Source: Pelodera strongyloides
Taxonomy: Eukaryota; Nematoda; Chromadorea; Rhabditida; Rhabditidae
Direction: 5' to 3'
Assembly (NCBI GenBank): GCA_036852015.1
Contig: JAANDG010000037.1
Span: 372,001-436,000, forward strand
DNA: 64,000 nt
Shown: positions 13,264 to 25,483 of the stretch, piece by piece
Layout: every line of letters begins with the position of its first letter
Position numbering within the stretch: position 1 is the stretch's first letter
The notes under the pieces: model-generated
What the model saw: the letters and a program-made list of their open reading frames with translations, nothing else
What the model was told of the DNA's origin: nothing
Database searches by the model: none
Translations under genes and position numbers: made by a program

Positions 13264-14869
13264 GCAGCCACAAGCTTATAATTAATAAAAAATTATTTCA
13301 CGCTACAGAAGATGTGTAGTTCGCGAAAAACTTGCCTGCGGTTATTGGTTATGCATTTATTTAATCAATTGTGCTTTTTATGTGTCGATTAATAAATAGT
13401 ACTATTTCTGACAATATATTTACAGCAAAATTGAACTTTTTTCGAAAGGCTATTGTCAGTTACAATGTGTAACGAGCATTGTTCAGGCGAAAACTGTTTT
13501 GCTTCTTCGATACCTGCCAGATATTTATTTATTTCATAATTTTTTTCTAGTTGATGTACATATATTGAAGCCTATAACTTATGATCTGTAGGTTATAGTT
13601 ATTTTCTAAAAGGCAATGGCTTCTTGGCTGGATTGGGGCCCGAGAAAACTACGGTAGAAAAGAAGGCTAGAGCCAGTTCAAATTCCAATTTCTGTAATGG
13701 TTTATTGTCCATTTAAATAACCAACATAACCGATTAAAAATGGATAATGGCATGAATTATCATATACATTTCGTAGAGGACACGCTTAGTGACCGAAAAC
13801 GGTTCATACTTTATCTATACATAAATTGTTCTAATTGATATTCAATATTAAAAGTTTTCTGTCATTTTGCGCAGGTAACACACTAAATGAAGAGACACAG
13901 ACACAGATGCGCTTTTAGATAGTGTAATAGGCGTAGAGAACCGAGGTGAATGAGCGTATTACCACTCTGTGGGTGGTCCAGAATAATTCAAGGATGAAGG
14001 AAAGTAGACATGAACACGAATTTTGATTTGAATTGGAAAAATCCGTTCTTCATGCAACAATTATGTGCGGAGAAAAGATGTATGATTGATATTTACGCTA
14101 ATAGCCTGTTGTTTCAGATAAAATCATGTAATTCAATGAAGTATATCAGACTGTGCATTTTTTCTATTCGTTTCTACCACACGAGCGACATAATTAATCC
14201 CAATTGACAGCTCGTCGAAAAGGAACACCGATGCAACCCCGTCAGCCACTTCACCTGTGTCATCCTAAATAACCGGCAATAGCACCATAGAAAGGAAACA
14301 AAATAAATATTTCCTAGCTGTTCGCTGTGGGCATCCTAGTTTCACTGAAATTTTGAAGCTTACTTATGATTGAATATGATTACTCCATTATGTGATTCTA
14401 CACGTTATCTTCCCATAGAACACTGCCCCTTTTCAACATGTGCTAGCACACATCTCACGTAATTGGAAAGAGAAAGAGGATACTATGCTACCATATAAAG
14501 ATGTTGTTGGCGTGAAATTTTCCTCCCCCGGTATGTGCAACAACCCTTTCTATCATTTTTCCTGCACAGTCGTTTTGTTCTTTTTAGGAGGGTGTAGCAG
14601 AACAGAACCAGTTGTGACTTTACAGTAACTACAGTTCCACAGAAATTACGAGCGGCAGCGAAATAGGGATCACATTACCGTAATAATAAATCCTCATAAA
14701 ATCGAGTTTAAAATAAGGGTCCCGCAGTGATTCGCCTGCAACAGAGCGTGAATTATCGGTACTAAGGCACGATGCATGCATGTTTCAGCTCGTTTTTTTT
14801 TTCAAAATATTTTCAAATTTGATTCAAAAAGTTCTTGTAATCGCAGTTCTGTTTTAAACTGTGTTAGCA
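13264..14869. other. Intergenic region between lectin and DPH3
   Basis: No convincing exon. It holds the 3' end of the lectin gene (AATAAA at about 13283) and then AT-rich DNA. An AATCGCAG just upstream of the DPH3 start codon (about 14846) could be a trans-splice acceptor for a spliced leader. Confidence 0.45.
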
Positions 14870-15382
14870 ATGGCCAGCGACGCTGAAGTGGAGAAGCCGA
14901 AGGCGAGGTAAGTGACCTATGAAAGCTAGTTTCCTATTTATTGTAGTTTTGTCAGCGGCATATTTAAAAAGAATCTTTTATCACATGCTCTGTTGTTTAG
15001 CACTTCTTCTATGGTTTTTCACGACGAGGTGGAAATTGAAGATTTCGAGCTTGACGAAGAGTTGGGAATTTACCACTATCCTTGTCCTTGTGGTGATCGG
15101 TTTGAAATATCGAAGGATGATTTGGAGGTATTGCTTGATTCATAATCTATCATTAGAATGAGGTAGTGAACCCCAACGTAAATATGTATGTCCTACGGCA
15201 GCAATTTTAATTACGTGGTTGCGAGACGATTGGACGGTAAATAATATTTATTTCAGGCAGGCGAAGACATCGCCACTTGTCCGTCATGTTCATTGATCGT
15301 CAGGGTTATATATGATCCCGATATGTTCATGAATTTTGAGACGTTAACCATTTCGCCCGTTAAGAAGAAAGAGATTGTCTGA
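14870..15382 (+). CDS. dph-3: DPH3 diphthamide biosynthesis CSL zinc-finger protein
   Basis: Exons 14870-14907, 15001-15127 and 15257-15382 join in phase into 96 residues ending in TGA. The CSL zinc-finger signature is complete: [14 protein letters not shown], then [11 protein letters not shown] and [13 protein letters not shown], giving zinc ligands in Cys-x-Cys and Cys-x2-Cys pairs. DPH3 is the small iron/zinc protein that donates electrons to DPH1-DPH2 in diphthamide synthesis on elongation factor 2, and in Elongator-dependent tRNA modification. Length is close to eukaryotic orthologues, with a short N-terminal extension encoded by exon 1. It lies about 395 bp upstream of the alfa-1-like gene on the same strand. 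An operon is possible but the gap is longer than typical. Confidence 0.93.
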
Positions 15383-15776
15383 ATCTACGTGGAACCCTTT
15401 TGTGCTCTAGTCATACTCATTACTTTGCATTAAGGTTCTAGTAGTCTAGTAGATGTACATCGTCGTTGTTATTTTATCTTCCTTTCAACTGGTCAATTTG
15501 TTATTGTTTCGAATGTTCCCGGTCGGTCACATTGACCATTGCATGCAACTTGATCGTTTGATTGCAGTTCTGTCACTTCGGCTGTAATTCGTGCTTATTA
15601 TTCTTCAAGTTGTACTGTTATTGAAATATCCTTTTACTATTTTTTTCTTCAAAGGCTTTATTGCTGTTGTTTCCGTTGTGCCTTGAATACATGTGATTAT
15701 TTTGATTTGTTGATTGTCGCACATGTTCCGTTACGGATCTTGTGTTTGTCAATGACAATAAAGTTTTGTTTTTCAG

Positions 15777-18700
15777 GTCAGGATTCACTTTAAGACTAAT
15801 ATTGGTGAACGTCGTCGAGTACGTGCACCAGATGTGACTTCGCAAACCGGAAGTGGAATGGAGGCTGACGATTATTTTGAGGCCTATGAAGCACTGAAAC
15901 AGGTATTCATTCTTTTTATTAAACGCACTGATGACCTCCTATAGTCACAATTTGAACCTTTCCGGAGAATGAATACGCTTTTATTTCAGGATAATGCTCC
16001 TGGGAGGCTAACTTTGAAAGTGAGCGACACGTGTGGAATTCACAAGATCGTGTGGAGCAGCTTTGATTTTATGACAGGTATATTTATTGTTATACGTTAT
16101 ACCATTCCTTTCTCTTTGGTTGGCTTTGTACTTTCATTTGTGAAATATGCAGACATGTATACAGACAGACATGCCGAAGTATTACGTTTACGTGAACCGT
16201 TTTATATGAATATGACTAATTTTACCTTTGGTTTGTTTTACAATTTTTAGTTTCTCTCATACTTATGCTTGCAATACTTTTGGATTCAGGGCCTGAGCTG
16301 CGATTTGTTTGGGAAGTTGTCCCCGCGAATACTTCCCTAACTCCTGTGCATTTGAGTGGGGATGATGCATCTGTGATCGGCACCGAGAGCATGGACAGTT
16401 CCATGTCGACCACGTCTGCACAGTTTGAAGATATTGATGATCCTTTGAAGGTTATTTATTTATTGTAATCAAGTGTTAGCGATATGCCTTTTGATTACTG
16501 TCACTGTTTATATCTGATCTGTCTGTTCATATTGTAAGAGGCTTCGAGGCATGATATATACTATAATAAACCGATCATCAATTTCAGAGCGATCTCATCA
16601 CTGCCGCATCGGAAGCGTTGGAAGATATAGTAATCGACGCTGGTTTTGACGATTCACAATGCTCGTCACCACTCAGTAAGTTGAATTTGCATGTTATGTT
16701 TAGTCTAAACATCATATCTGTATCACTCAATCGTTCCGTGTAGCGTAAGGTGGTCTGGTGGTCACGAAATATACCCGTAGTCCCCTCTCAACTTTAGCGT
16801 CCTCCGATACTCCGATACTCGTATACTTCACTAGTCCATTTCTGACTGGATAGCTGCGAGTCGTGCGAGTAGTTTTACTCACATATATACACCAATGTTT
16901 AGTATTACCTTTTCCGCTTCCGCTTATGTATTAGCTTTATTGTTGCAGTGAAATTCAAGTTTCGGTCTGGAGGTGGAACCTACTTAGAGGATTACATGAG
17001 TGAAAGCCGAAGTACGACAACGACGGCTACTCTTGGAGGGGAAGAGTCCAGGATGGTGGGTTCTTTCTTTATTTTGTTGTTGACGAATTAAAACGCAAAT
17101 TCCGACACTAACACTTTCAAGATTTTATATTACCATTGAAAGAAACATTTGTTTGTTACCCACTATATGCATGTACGTTGATCTGTGGTGAGATTATTTG
17201 TTTTGTTACGCCTTTATGCCATAGCTTACTGGTTTTTACTTTCTTCTGTTATCTCGGAAATATGTCCGTCCTACTTCAGAATGAAAGCCGGTCTTCCTCG
17301 GATCATTTTGATGACAGTGGTTCCACTGCCGAATTGCAGTCTCTCGCAACTGCTGCCAAAGCAGTAGCGCACCCATCGGTATGCATTTTTAGTACTTCTG
17401 TGATATTCCTTTTGGTACATATTGTTTCTTTCTCATTAAATACATTGTATAGTAGTGAAGTGTCTCCGTTATGGTTTGTTTCAAGTTTCAAGACTTCCAT
17501 TTTGTTATTGGTATGTTCTATAAGTACGTGTTACTTGTCTGCACTTTGCCTGAGGGCAGCCGTAAGCTACTTGATTGGTGGTATGTGCCCTGTTTGCGTA
17601 TTCCAGAGATAGAGTGGCAAACATTGTCTATTTTTTTTATTCAATTCAGGCTTCGCCCATTCGTGACCCAATGAGCGGCACTCCACTGGAGACACTTAAT
17701 ATGAGCAGAATTTTGGAAGGTTTTGACGATGGAGCAGGGCCTCAAGAACAGGTACGGTACAGTTAGATGTCTTTAGTTATGTGACTTGTCTTATTGTTAG
17801 TGTGGGGGTTTAGAATTTAGATGTGCTTATCTCTGGCGCCACTACTCCATATTACTTTGTGCTATTATTATTATCGCCTTATGCTTGTTTAAGCTGTACA
17901 TTCCCCGTGGTAACTCTACTTCAACAACGTCTACTGGAAGTGGAAGCACGGTGACAGTGCTTACGAACTCTTCCTCGTTTGCGAATGCTAATGAGGTGAT
18001 TTTTTTAGTTTTATTATTATTATTATCATGTTATCATTATTATTCCGAAATTCTTCTGTGACCACCTGTTGCAGCTGACATTGACAATATCAATATCAGA
18101 CACTTTGTAATATGTAATCAAACATACCAAATTACTGTAAACGTCTGCGTTACACGAAAGTCCATCGAATTTCGAATGAGTTCTTTTTGCAGAGTGATTT
18201 TGCCCAAGAAGAGGAGATGACTCTCACTGAGTATTCCGATGCCGGTCCATCCACTTCGACAAAGGAAGTTCAGAACCGAAGATCTGATGGTTAGTTCTTT
18301 TCCTCTCTAATGATGGCTATGGATGTTTGGTGTGTTTTGTATTAATGGTCGCGCAAACTGCTTGGAGTCATAATCTGCACATGCAGCTGCACACCTGCGC
18401 GTCTCATATGGTCTCTTTTTGCTGACATGGAGTACTGTATCAACATTTCTCTACTGTTTTGTTTAATTGTAGAATTGAGGTATTGAATTTGCAGAACTTA
18501 CCACTTCAGTGGTGGATTCGGGTATCGGTGGTACGATCTCCACACATTCTGAATTGAGTGCTCTTTGCAATTCACCGGCAGCAATGCGAAGAAGTATGCT
18601 TCTGGAGAGGTCGCTTCTGGAGTCTAGTATATTTCGGTAAGCTTTATTCCTTTGATGATTACTGTAAGCCTAGCATTTGTACGTGGATATAGGTTTAGCC

Positions 18701-21700
18701 TTTCCTGGTTTTTTAAACCTGGCCTTTTCTATTCCTCGTGTCTTTTTCAGTGCTTCTCCACCAAGCGATGACGATGTTGCCCTGGATATGGATGTTCCAT
18801 TGGATCCGCCCGACGAACAAATGAATGATGAACATTTTGTCGCAAAATTTGTTTTGGCTGAACAAATTTGCAGGTTTGTGTGGTTCTGGTTCCCGTTCCG
18901 GACGTTCTATATTAATTTTTACCGGCTGCTTTCTGTTTGTAAGTGTGCACTTTTAATTCGTTTATATTAGGATTAGGCAATTAGGTGCACCTTTTAATTC
19001 AACCTCCTTTGATAACCTTGTGTAAAAAATGGTTTAGCGTCATGGTCTCTTAGACGTCTCTTAGTTTAGTCTTAGTCTCTTAGACATGGTTGCTTGTTTT
19101 TCTGTGCGTGGTGCTAGTGATAATTGTGTAATGTATATTTCAGTACCCAACTTCCATCGAATCCTCTGCTACACAAAATGACTGTTGTTCCTGGACGATC
19201 TCTATTAGCCGCCTGTTTTATGTTTTCTACAAATGTGCACAACGATAGGCGATCGATGCATGCGCTATCGATTTTAATGGGACATAAGAGGTACGTCAAG
19301 TTTCGTTCTGTATATTGTTATGCGGAAAGTATGATTATTTTCTATTATGTACTAATATATTTGCTAGCATTTTGTGTCCATTATTTCTTAAAGCGATATA
19401 ATTTACACTATGTGTATTGTTGTGATAGAGGAAGTTGAAAACTTGTGAAATGCTGAGGTATTTTATTTTAGGTTAGAATGGTATATGGATCGAGAAAGAG
19501 CTATTGAGAACATGTTCTCCGACATGGTTCCAAAGATAAATGCTTCAATACATGTGGTTTGTTTTCTCTTTTGCATTCCCTTTTGGCTTCCTTTTGGCTT
19601 CCTACTTCCTTTTGTGAAGTAGAGGTTTTTAATGATTGGGCGTTGGTTTTTATGGACATTCATTATGGTATCACATTTTTTTGCAGTGTGCTAATCAACT
19701 GATCGAGACCGTTGAAATTTGAAATATATTAAGTGAATGTAATGCAAGTTTTCCAAATTGTGATGTGTGTTCATGTGTTGTTATTTTTTTCTTTCTTCTA
19801 GGAGGACAACGATGACATTATTGTGCGAATGACTTCCGAACTGACCAGATTTCTGGAACTTTTTGGTTGTTTGGAAAGGTTCCCACTTGTTCCAAACGGA
19901 ATGCCACTAAAGGTGAGTCTGTAACTGTTGGTATGCGTAACCTGTTGTATGCTAAATTGGCTAATCTGTACCCACCAAACCATCTCTAAAGGTAAAATTG
20001 TTAGCTCAGTATAAACTAACACAAACATGGGTTTGTATTGTTATGGATTGCTTGTTGCATGCTATGCAAAGCCTAAAGCATAGCAGCACTGTTTACTGTG
20101 CCAAACGGCCATTTTACGCATTATGTGAATGTTTGTTTGATTGTTATCCACTCTACTACAACACTCCACCATTTTAGCCGCATATTGCTTATCTATGAAA
20201 CATTTGCTTAATTTATGTGCAAAATGGTTTTTAGATTCGACAAACCCTATTATGTCGAGGTTCAGTAGCAGAGGACAAACTTTTGGCCAAGGTAAGACTA
20301 TTTAGTTATATTTTTTATCGTAGTCTCGTAGTGTTTTCTATATCACCACCTTACCTTAGTATACCGTATACCTGTCTTACTTGCTTACTCGCTCTCTTCT
20401 CTTATGTTGGTGTTTGTTTTATTGTTTTATTATAATTTGAATATTTTATGTCCAAGTCCGGGGTTTCATAGTTTCATCCAAAGACGCTAATTTATATTTC
20501 ATGCAACGTTGTGTTATAAGTTATAGAACGTGTTGCGTTGGTTTTATTGATCTCCTCGGTAATTGTTTATTGATTTGCTAGCTTTCAGTCAATATCGGGA
20601 GTGTTACAATCACAGGGATACTGTGTGATAGTGGGAGATGATCGGTCACTTGTTTCAAAGGTTTGTCTTTTAATTTCATTATTTTTTTACTTCAAGCTTT
20701 TATCTCTAGAGAAAACTGAAATGTCTTTGTCATACATTATTGTTATTGTATTTTCTTATAGTCATACATATACTGCTTTAAAGATGTTGAAACCGAAACG
20801 CCTCATATATCCTTATGTTATTTATAGCTGTTGTTCACACTCGCACTCTTCATTCCTGAAGAACATCGATGGTGTTGTCTGAAGGAATATCGACACAAAT
20901 ATAACCCATATTTGCGGTTACAGGTTGTCAGACGGGTATGTTTAATGTTTAGCTTTACCTGATTCGTTAGTTTTTATCTTTTTGGAATATGTTTTAGATT
21001 ACCGTATTACTTTTTCTAGTAAAATGTGTACTGTTGACATTTTCTTACAATTAGCTGTTTTTCAGCGTAGCCTCTTTTGGTAAAATTACTGTGTTTCTAC
21101 AAATAAATGATAAACCCGTAAAAAACTCGAGAAGTAAAGATATTTCATTAATTCACACTTTTGTTCTATACGTAGACTGTGAATAAATACTACTGTATAT
21201 TTCGTGATATGAGTGCGTGTTATTATATGTTACGTCGCAGTGCATAAGTACTGTGTCCTCGGTTCTTGTGTGCGCCTACCGCCTACGCCTACTGTATTCT
21301 AATTCTACTAATGTTTATGTTTCTGACCACTTCTTCTTCAGGCAGAGCTGGCGGTTGTTATTTTGAACGGACTTCGTTGTGAATGGCCAGTGTGTATTGT
21401 GGATGCGGATCGGTGTACTGTTTGTCTATCATCACAATATGGAAGACACCGAATTATGAAAGAGAAGGTGAGTTGAGTAACTTTTAATAGTGATTGTTTG
21501 TTTGTTGTTCGTAGGTTTCCAGCTTTGGAACGTCGTTTTATGTTATTTAGAATTTAACCATGGCAAACTAAATTGGTTTGTGATCAGTATTATATGAAAA
21601 TTAGGTGCCATTCCGTGTCTTTCTGTACACGCGGCACGTGCTGTATAGCTTGAAAACAGTTGGTCTGAAATAGTTAGGTTAGTAATCTAAAGTGTTTGTT

Positions 21701-22554
21701 TCAGCTCGAGAAACACGTTGTACGATCGATCCTAGAGCAGCACAGTCCTTCTAAAACGAGAGAAGTCTTCAAATTGTAAGTTACTTTTACTTTTTTCACT
21801 GTTTCCCGATAACTCGGTCCGTGCGCTGTTTGTCTTACGTAAGTCTAGTTGCATCTTCACGAACAAATATAGCTGCCTTTAGCTTTTTGGTTCTCTCCAA
21901 TATTTAATTGTTACGTATTTGTTGATGATGAAACTGTGAATTTCATATTCCAGGGAATTGAGTCCAGTCAAAGTGTTGGAGCAGGTTCGCTCTTTGTTGA
22001 AGCATATTGACCTTCTTCCACTGGAAGAATCAATTAGAATGGGATTCATTGAACAATTCTTGCTGGGATTGGACAATTCAGCCCATGCTTTTATCACGTA
22101 TGTCAAGCATGCGAGGTGAGCACTCTTTTGCATGTAGTCTATCCGTATGTTTTATATTTTGTGAGGAGAAAAGTATCTTGTTGGATTTTTCTTGTTTTCC
22201 TTTGTTCTAGTTCTAGGTTTGTGTAGAATACCGTAATCCAATAAAAGGTCATAATTCGATCTTGTAGTGTGGAGACTGGAGATCTATCATCCTTGTTCCC
22301 GATTTATTGTATGTTGGATCAGAACAGTAGTGTGAGTGAGGATGAGGAGTAGTCACTCATATTTGAGAAAGATGTTGAAGTATTTCAGTGAACCACAATC
22401 TGGCGAGAAAGAGTGCGGAGTGAAGAGCAAAAAGTTTTCCCTTTCTGAATGTCGGAGGGCCTTGGACCTGGACCATGACGGTCTTTTCAATGCAGTTCTG
22501 GCCAGGGCTGAGTTGATACAACCACAGCTCGCTGATTTCTTGTATGGATTATAG
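15777..22554 (+). CDS. alfa-1: C9orf72 orthologue (ALFA-1-like), DENN/longin protein
   Basis: About 22 exons join in one frame: 15777-15902, 15990-16077, 16290-16450, 16588-16675, 16949-17055, 17280-17378, 17650-17751, 17894-17995, 18193-18289, 18495-18636, 18751-18873, 19144-19290, 19472-19556, 19687-19710, 19802-19912, 20235-20291, 20589-20660, 20924-20935, 21342-21467, 21705-21775, 21954-22115 and 22389-22554. That is about 755 residues, or 728 from the ATG at 15858. C9orf72 landmarks are seen in order: TGPELRFVWEV (longin start), QGYCVIVGD and SKVVRR, FIEQFLLGLDNSAHAFITYV, and a C-terminal ALDLDHDGLFNAVLARAE. Residues about 85-410 are an acidic Ser/Thr-rich insertion absent from the vertebrate protein. 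C9orf72 with SMCR8 and WDR41 acts in Rab/Arf GAP activity, autophagy and lysosome function. The 24-nt and 12-nt microexons and an alternative exon starting at 22268 are tentative. Confidence 0.88.
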
Positions 22555-25471
22555 CCTAGGAAGGAAGCCGTAAGCAAGTGCATTTCTGGCAGTGGTAGGT
22601 AGCTCTTGTGTGTTTGTTTTTATTACATATCCTGTATCCGTTCCTGACCCATTTGTCCTACTTGCGTGGTTTTCAAGAGACTGTGAGTTTCCTGTTAAGA
22701 AGTAACTAACTAGAATGCACGATCACATGCAATTATAGATACGGTAATGCGTCGCCTCATAGCCGTAGTTTTATTTCAGCGTAATTTTCAGTTGTAACTA
22801 AGATCCCTGAAATAACAAATTGTAAAGATATCGAATCTTGCGTTTTGATGTAGGGGTCTATCACAAACACAACACATTCGTTTTTAAGATTCTAGTCGTT
22901 TTTAAGCTTATACCAAATTCACATTTTACATATCGTATATATATCAAATAAGATCTAATGACATTTCGCTACTGTTGAACTTGACGTGAGTACTATTGAT
23001 TTTCAATTTAAAATAAGTGACATGGTGTATATAGGTTTGTACATTATTATAGTTGCGACCAATGAAAATGGAGCTTGTTTTTCTATTTCCAACTTTAATT
23101 ATTTTTCCTACCCTTGGAGATTATAACATAGTGAATTTGCTTTAGTGTGTTTATCGTTATCTTTAATTCGTAAGTACTATTTTATTCATTTTACTTAGAT
23201 TATGAAAAACTGTGATAGTTTCCTAAATGTTGCCTTTCCTATTTTACGATATGGATCTGAAATCGGAAATTATATGCACTGGATTTTGTTAGTGCCTTTT
23301 TATCTTTTATAGTTTTGCGATTTGAGCAAAAAGAATGTATATAACAATTACCATGCACTGGTTTTTAGTGCCTTTGAGATCCCAATTGTGCGAGTTTTTC
23401 CCTGTCATCTTCTTTAATAAATACTGTATTTCTCGTATGTTATTAATTTATGGAGAGTTCTCGCACTACCCTTCAGCCCGAGTAGAATTGAAAAGTTGGG
23501 CAGTCAGGAAAAAAAGCGTTTTCAGGAATTTTCTTGTTCTGAAAATCTGGGATTTTAGAACAAACCGAAATTATGCTTATTGCTTGAAAGTTTGCTTCAC
23601 CTTCGCAGTAGCTCTAGCTATGCTACCACTCATTTTTCAATAATAAGAACAACAAAACCGCTCTCGAAGGTTTTTGAGAATTTTCAAGTGATATCTCAAT
23701 TCAACGCCGTTCTCAAGCATATGGATATAGTTTTCTAGCTTACGTGAATACCTTCAACGTTACAAGTGTATATGTCTTAAAATTTGATGTGCTTCACAAA
23801 AAGTTAGCAGCTCAATTGGTTTTCAACCTTGAAATTGGGTTGCTTGTGCCAACCACATGGCAAAGCACAGAGTTGTAGGAATAGGGAGACAATGGCGCAG
23901 TGCGTAGTCTGTTGCTCGCGTAAGCCGACGCGAGTTCGTTCCCTGTAACCCTGCTGTGACGAAAAGATTGCACTGCTGAAATTTGTTGTGGAAGATTTAC
24001 TGAATCCTGAGCAAAGTCGTAGAACATTTTGCACTATTATTGTTGCACTGCATTGCAAGTTCATTGATATACTTTCTATTATTTTATTTTATTTTTTTAT
24101 TCATTTTGTTATTGCACATGCGCCGTTTTAAACACTAATAAATAGTATTATTATAATGTACGACGAATCGCTTGCTTTTGGGAATCGCTGGTGGAAAGAT
24201 TATTATTGGCGATTTGATTATTTGGATACTAAATATAAACGACATTTAAATGGAGAAAATTTAATTGTCACTGTCACTGTGCTTTGCAAAAAAAATAGTG
24301 TAGTGACCGAAGGTACCGATAGACTCCAGAAATAATCACCAGTGTAGATCACAATTAAACACACAAAGTTTCAAATGGATAAGCTACTTTCCACAAAATT
24401 GGCGCACCTGTCGCCCAAATTTTCTGTGTCCTTCGAGTCACTTTCTCCCTTTTATGAGCGAGATGTAGGCGGCCCACCTTTTTCGGGCCCAGTGTAGGCC
24501 GCGCACCGGCCAAGTTTCCTTAGTGTACAGCTGTATTTCGAATTTGCATTCCCCAAAAATTATACCTTTCAAGGGGAAGAGATCTGGGAACGTGCGGTGC
24601 CCCTCTCTGTTTTGGCAAATTCTCCATGGTTTCGTCCTGATTTCTCTTCCCTCTCTCCACTATCTATGCTCACTCGCTCGATGTCACCCGGCCTTGTTTC
24701 TATGTGTCACTCGGGTCGATGCGTGTCTTAGTGTGCCTTAGTCTCGTAATTGGCAGTGCTCTCTCGTGCCCTATGTGTCAGAAGGGGGCGTGTCCCCGCG
24801 TGTTCCTGTGCAGACATTCACACACACTGCCGGACAGCCCCGTCCATCGATTGGCTATTACTTATTTAAATTTCTATTCTAATTATTAAAGACATGTCTT
24901 TTCTTTAGTATTACTCTGATAGAGGGGGTACATTATGCGAAAACTACATATAAAAACGTTATGAGACTCCCTCGAATGTATCTGTTAGATCCTTTCTCAC
25001 TCGTTTCTCATAACTTATGTTTTGCACTTGTCTACCGTTGCTACTATCAGGTATAACGCGTTTATTTGGTCGCAGGTATAACGTCAATGAGTGTTATTTC
25101 AAAAAGTTAGTCGTATCGCAAACATTTACGGAACCCCGCCCCTTTTTGAAGCGCGGGAGTTTCAAATGTTCTCGCCAGCGCTTGGGATACGGTAGACAAA
25201 TGCAAAACAACAATCACTCGTCTGATTTGTTTGACATTCTCGCATTGTGCTACAGTAATATTTATTGTTAGATTTAATGTGGGCGTGTCGGCAGTCGGCA
25301 GGTGTAAATTTCTGTCTCACACCACCTTACATCTGGCATTGTAGTGTCGTTCGTTGTCACTCTCTGTTCTTATCTTTTCAAATGTTAGGCATAGTTTATT
25401 CATCACTTCGTCTTTCTGCATGTGCATTCTATTCACAGTTTACTTGCCATCTTACCATTCTCGATTTTCAG
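22555..25471. other. Intergenic region, no gene seen
   Basis: AT-rich DNA with no phase-consistent exon chain. At about 23885-23955 a tRNA-like stretch (ATGGCGCAGTGCGTAGTC, then GCGAGTTCGTTCCCTG) suggests an old SINE. A GC-richer patch at 24.4-24.8 kb has open frames but no splice context. The segment ends at a TTTTCAG that is a likely trans-splice site for the next gene. Confidence 0.45.
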
Positions 25472-25483
25472 ATAATAGTGCCA

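Noticed and set aside
23885..23955. Functional tRNA gene
   Set aside because: Only a loose A-box and a B-box-like GAGTTCGTTCCC are present; no acceptor stem pairs.
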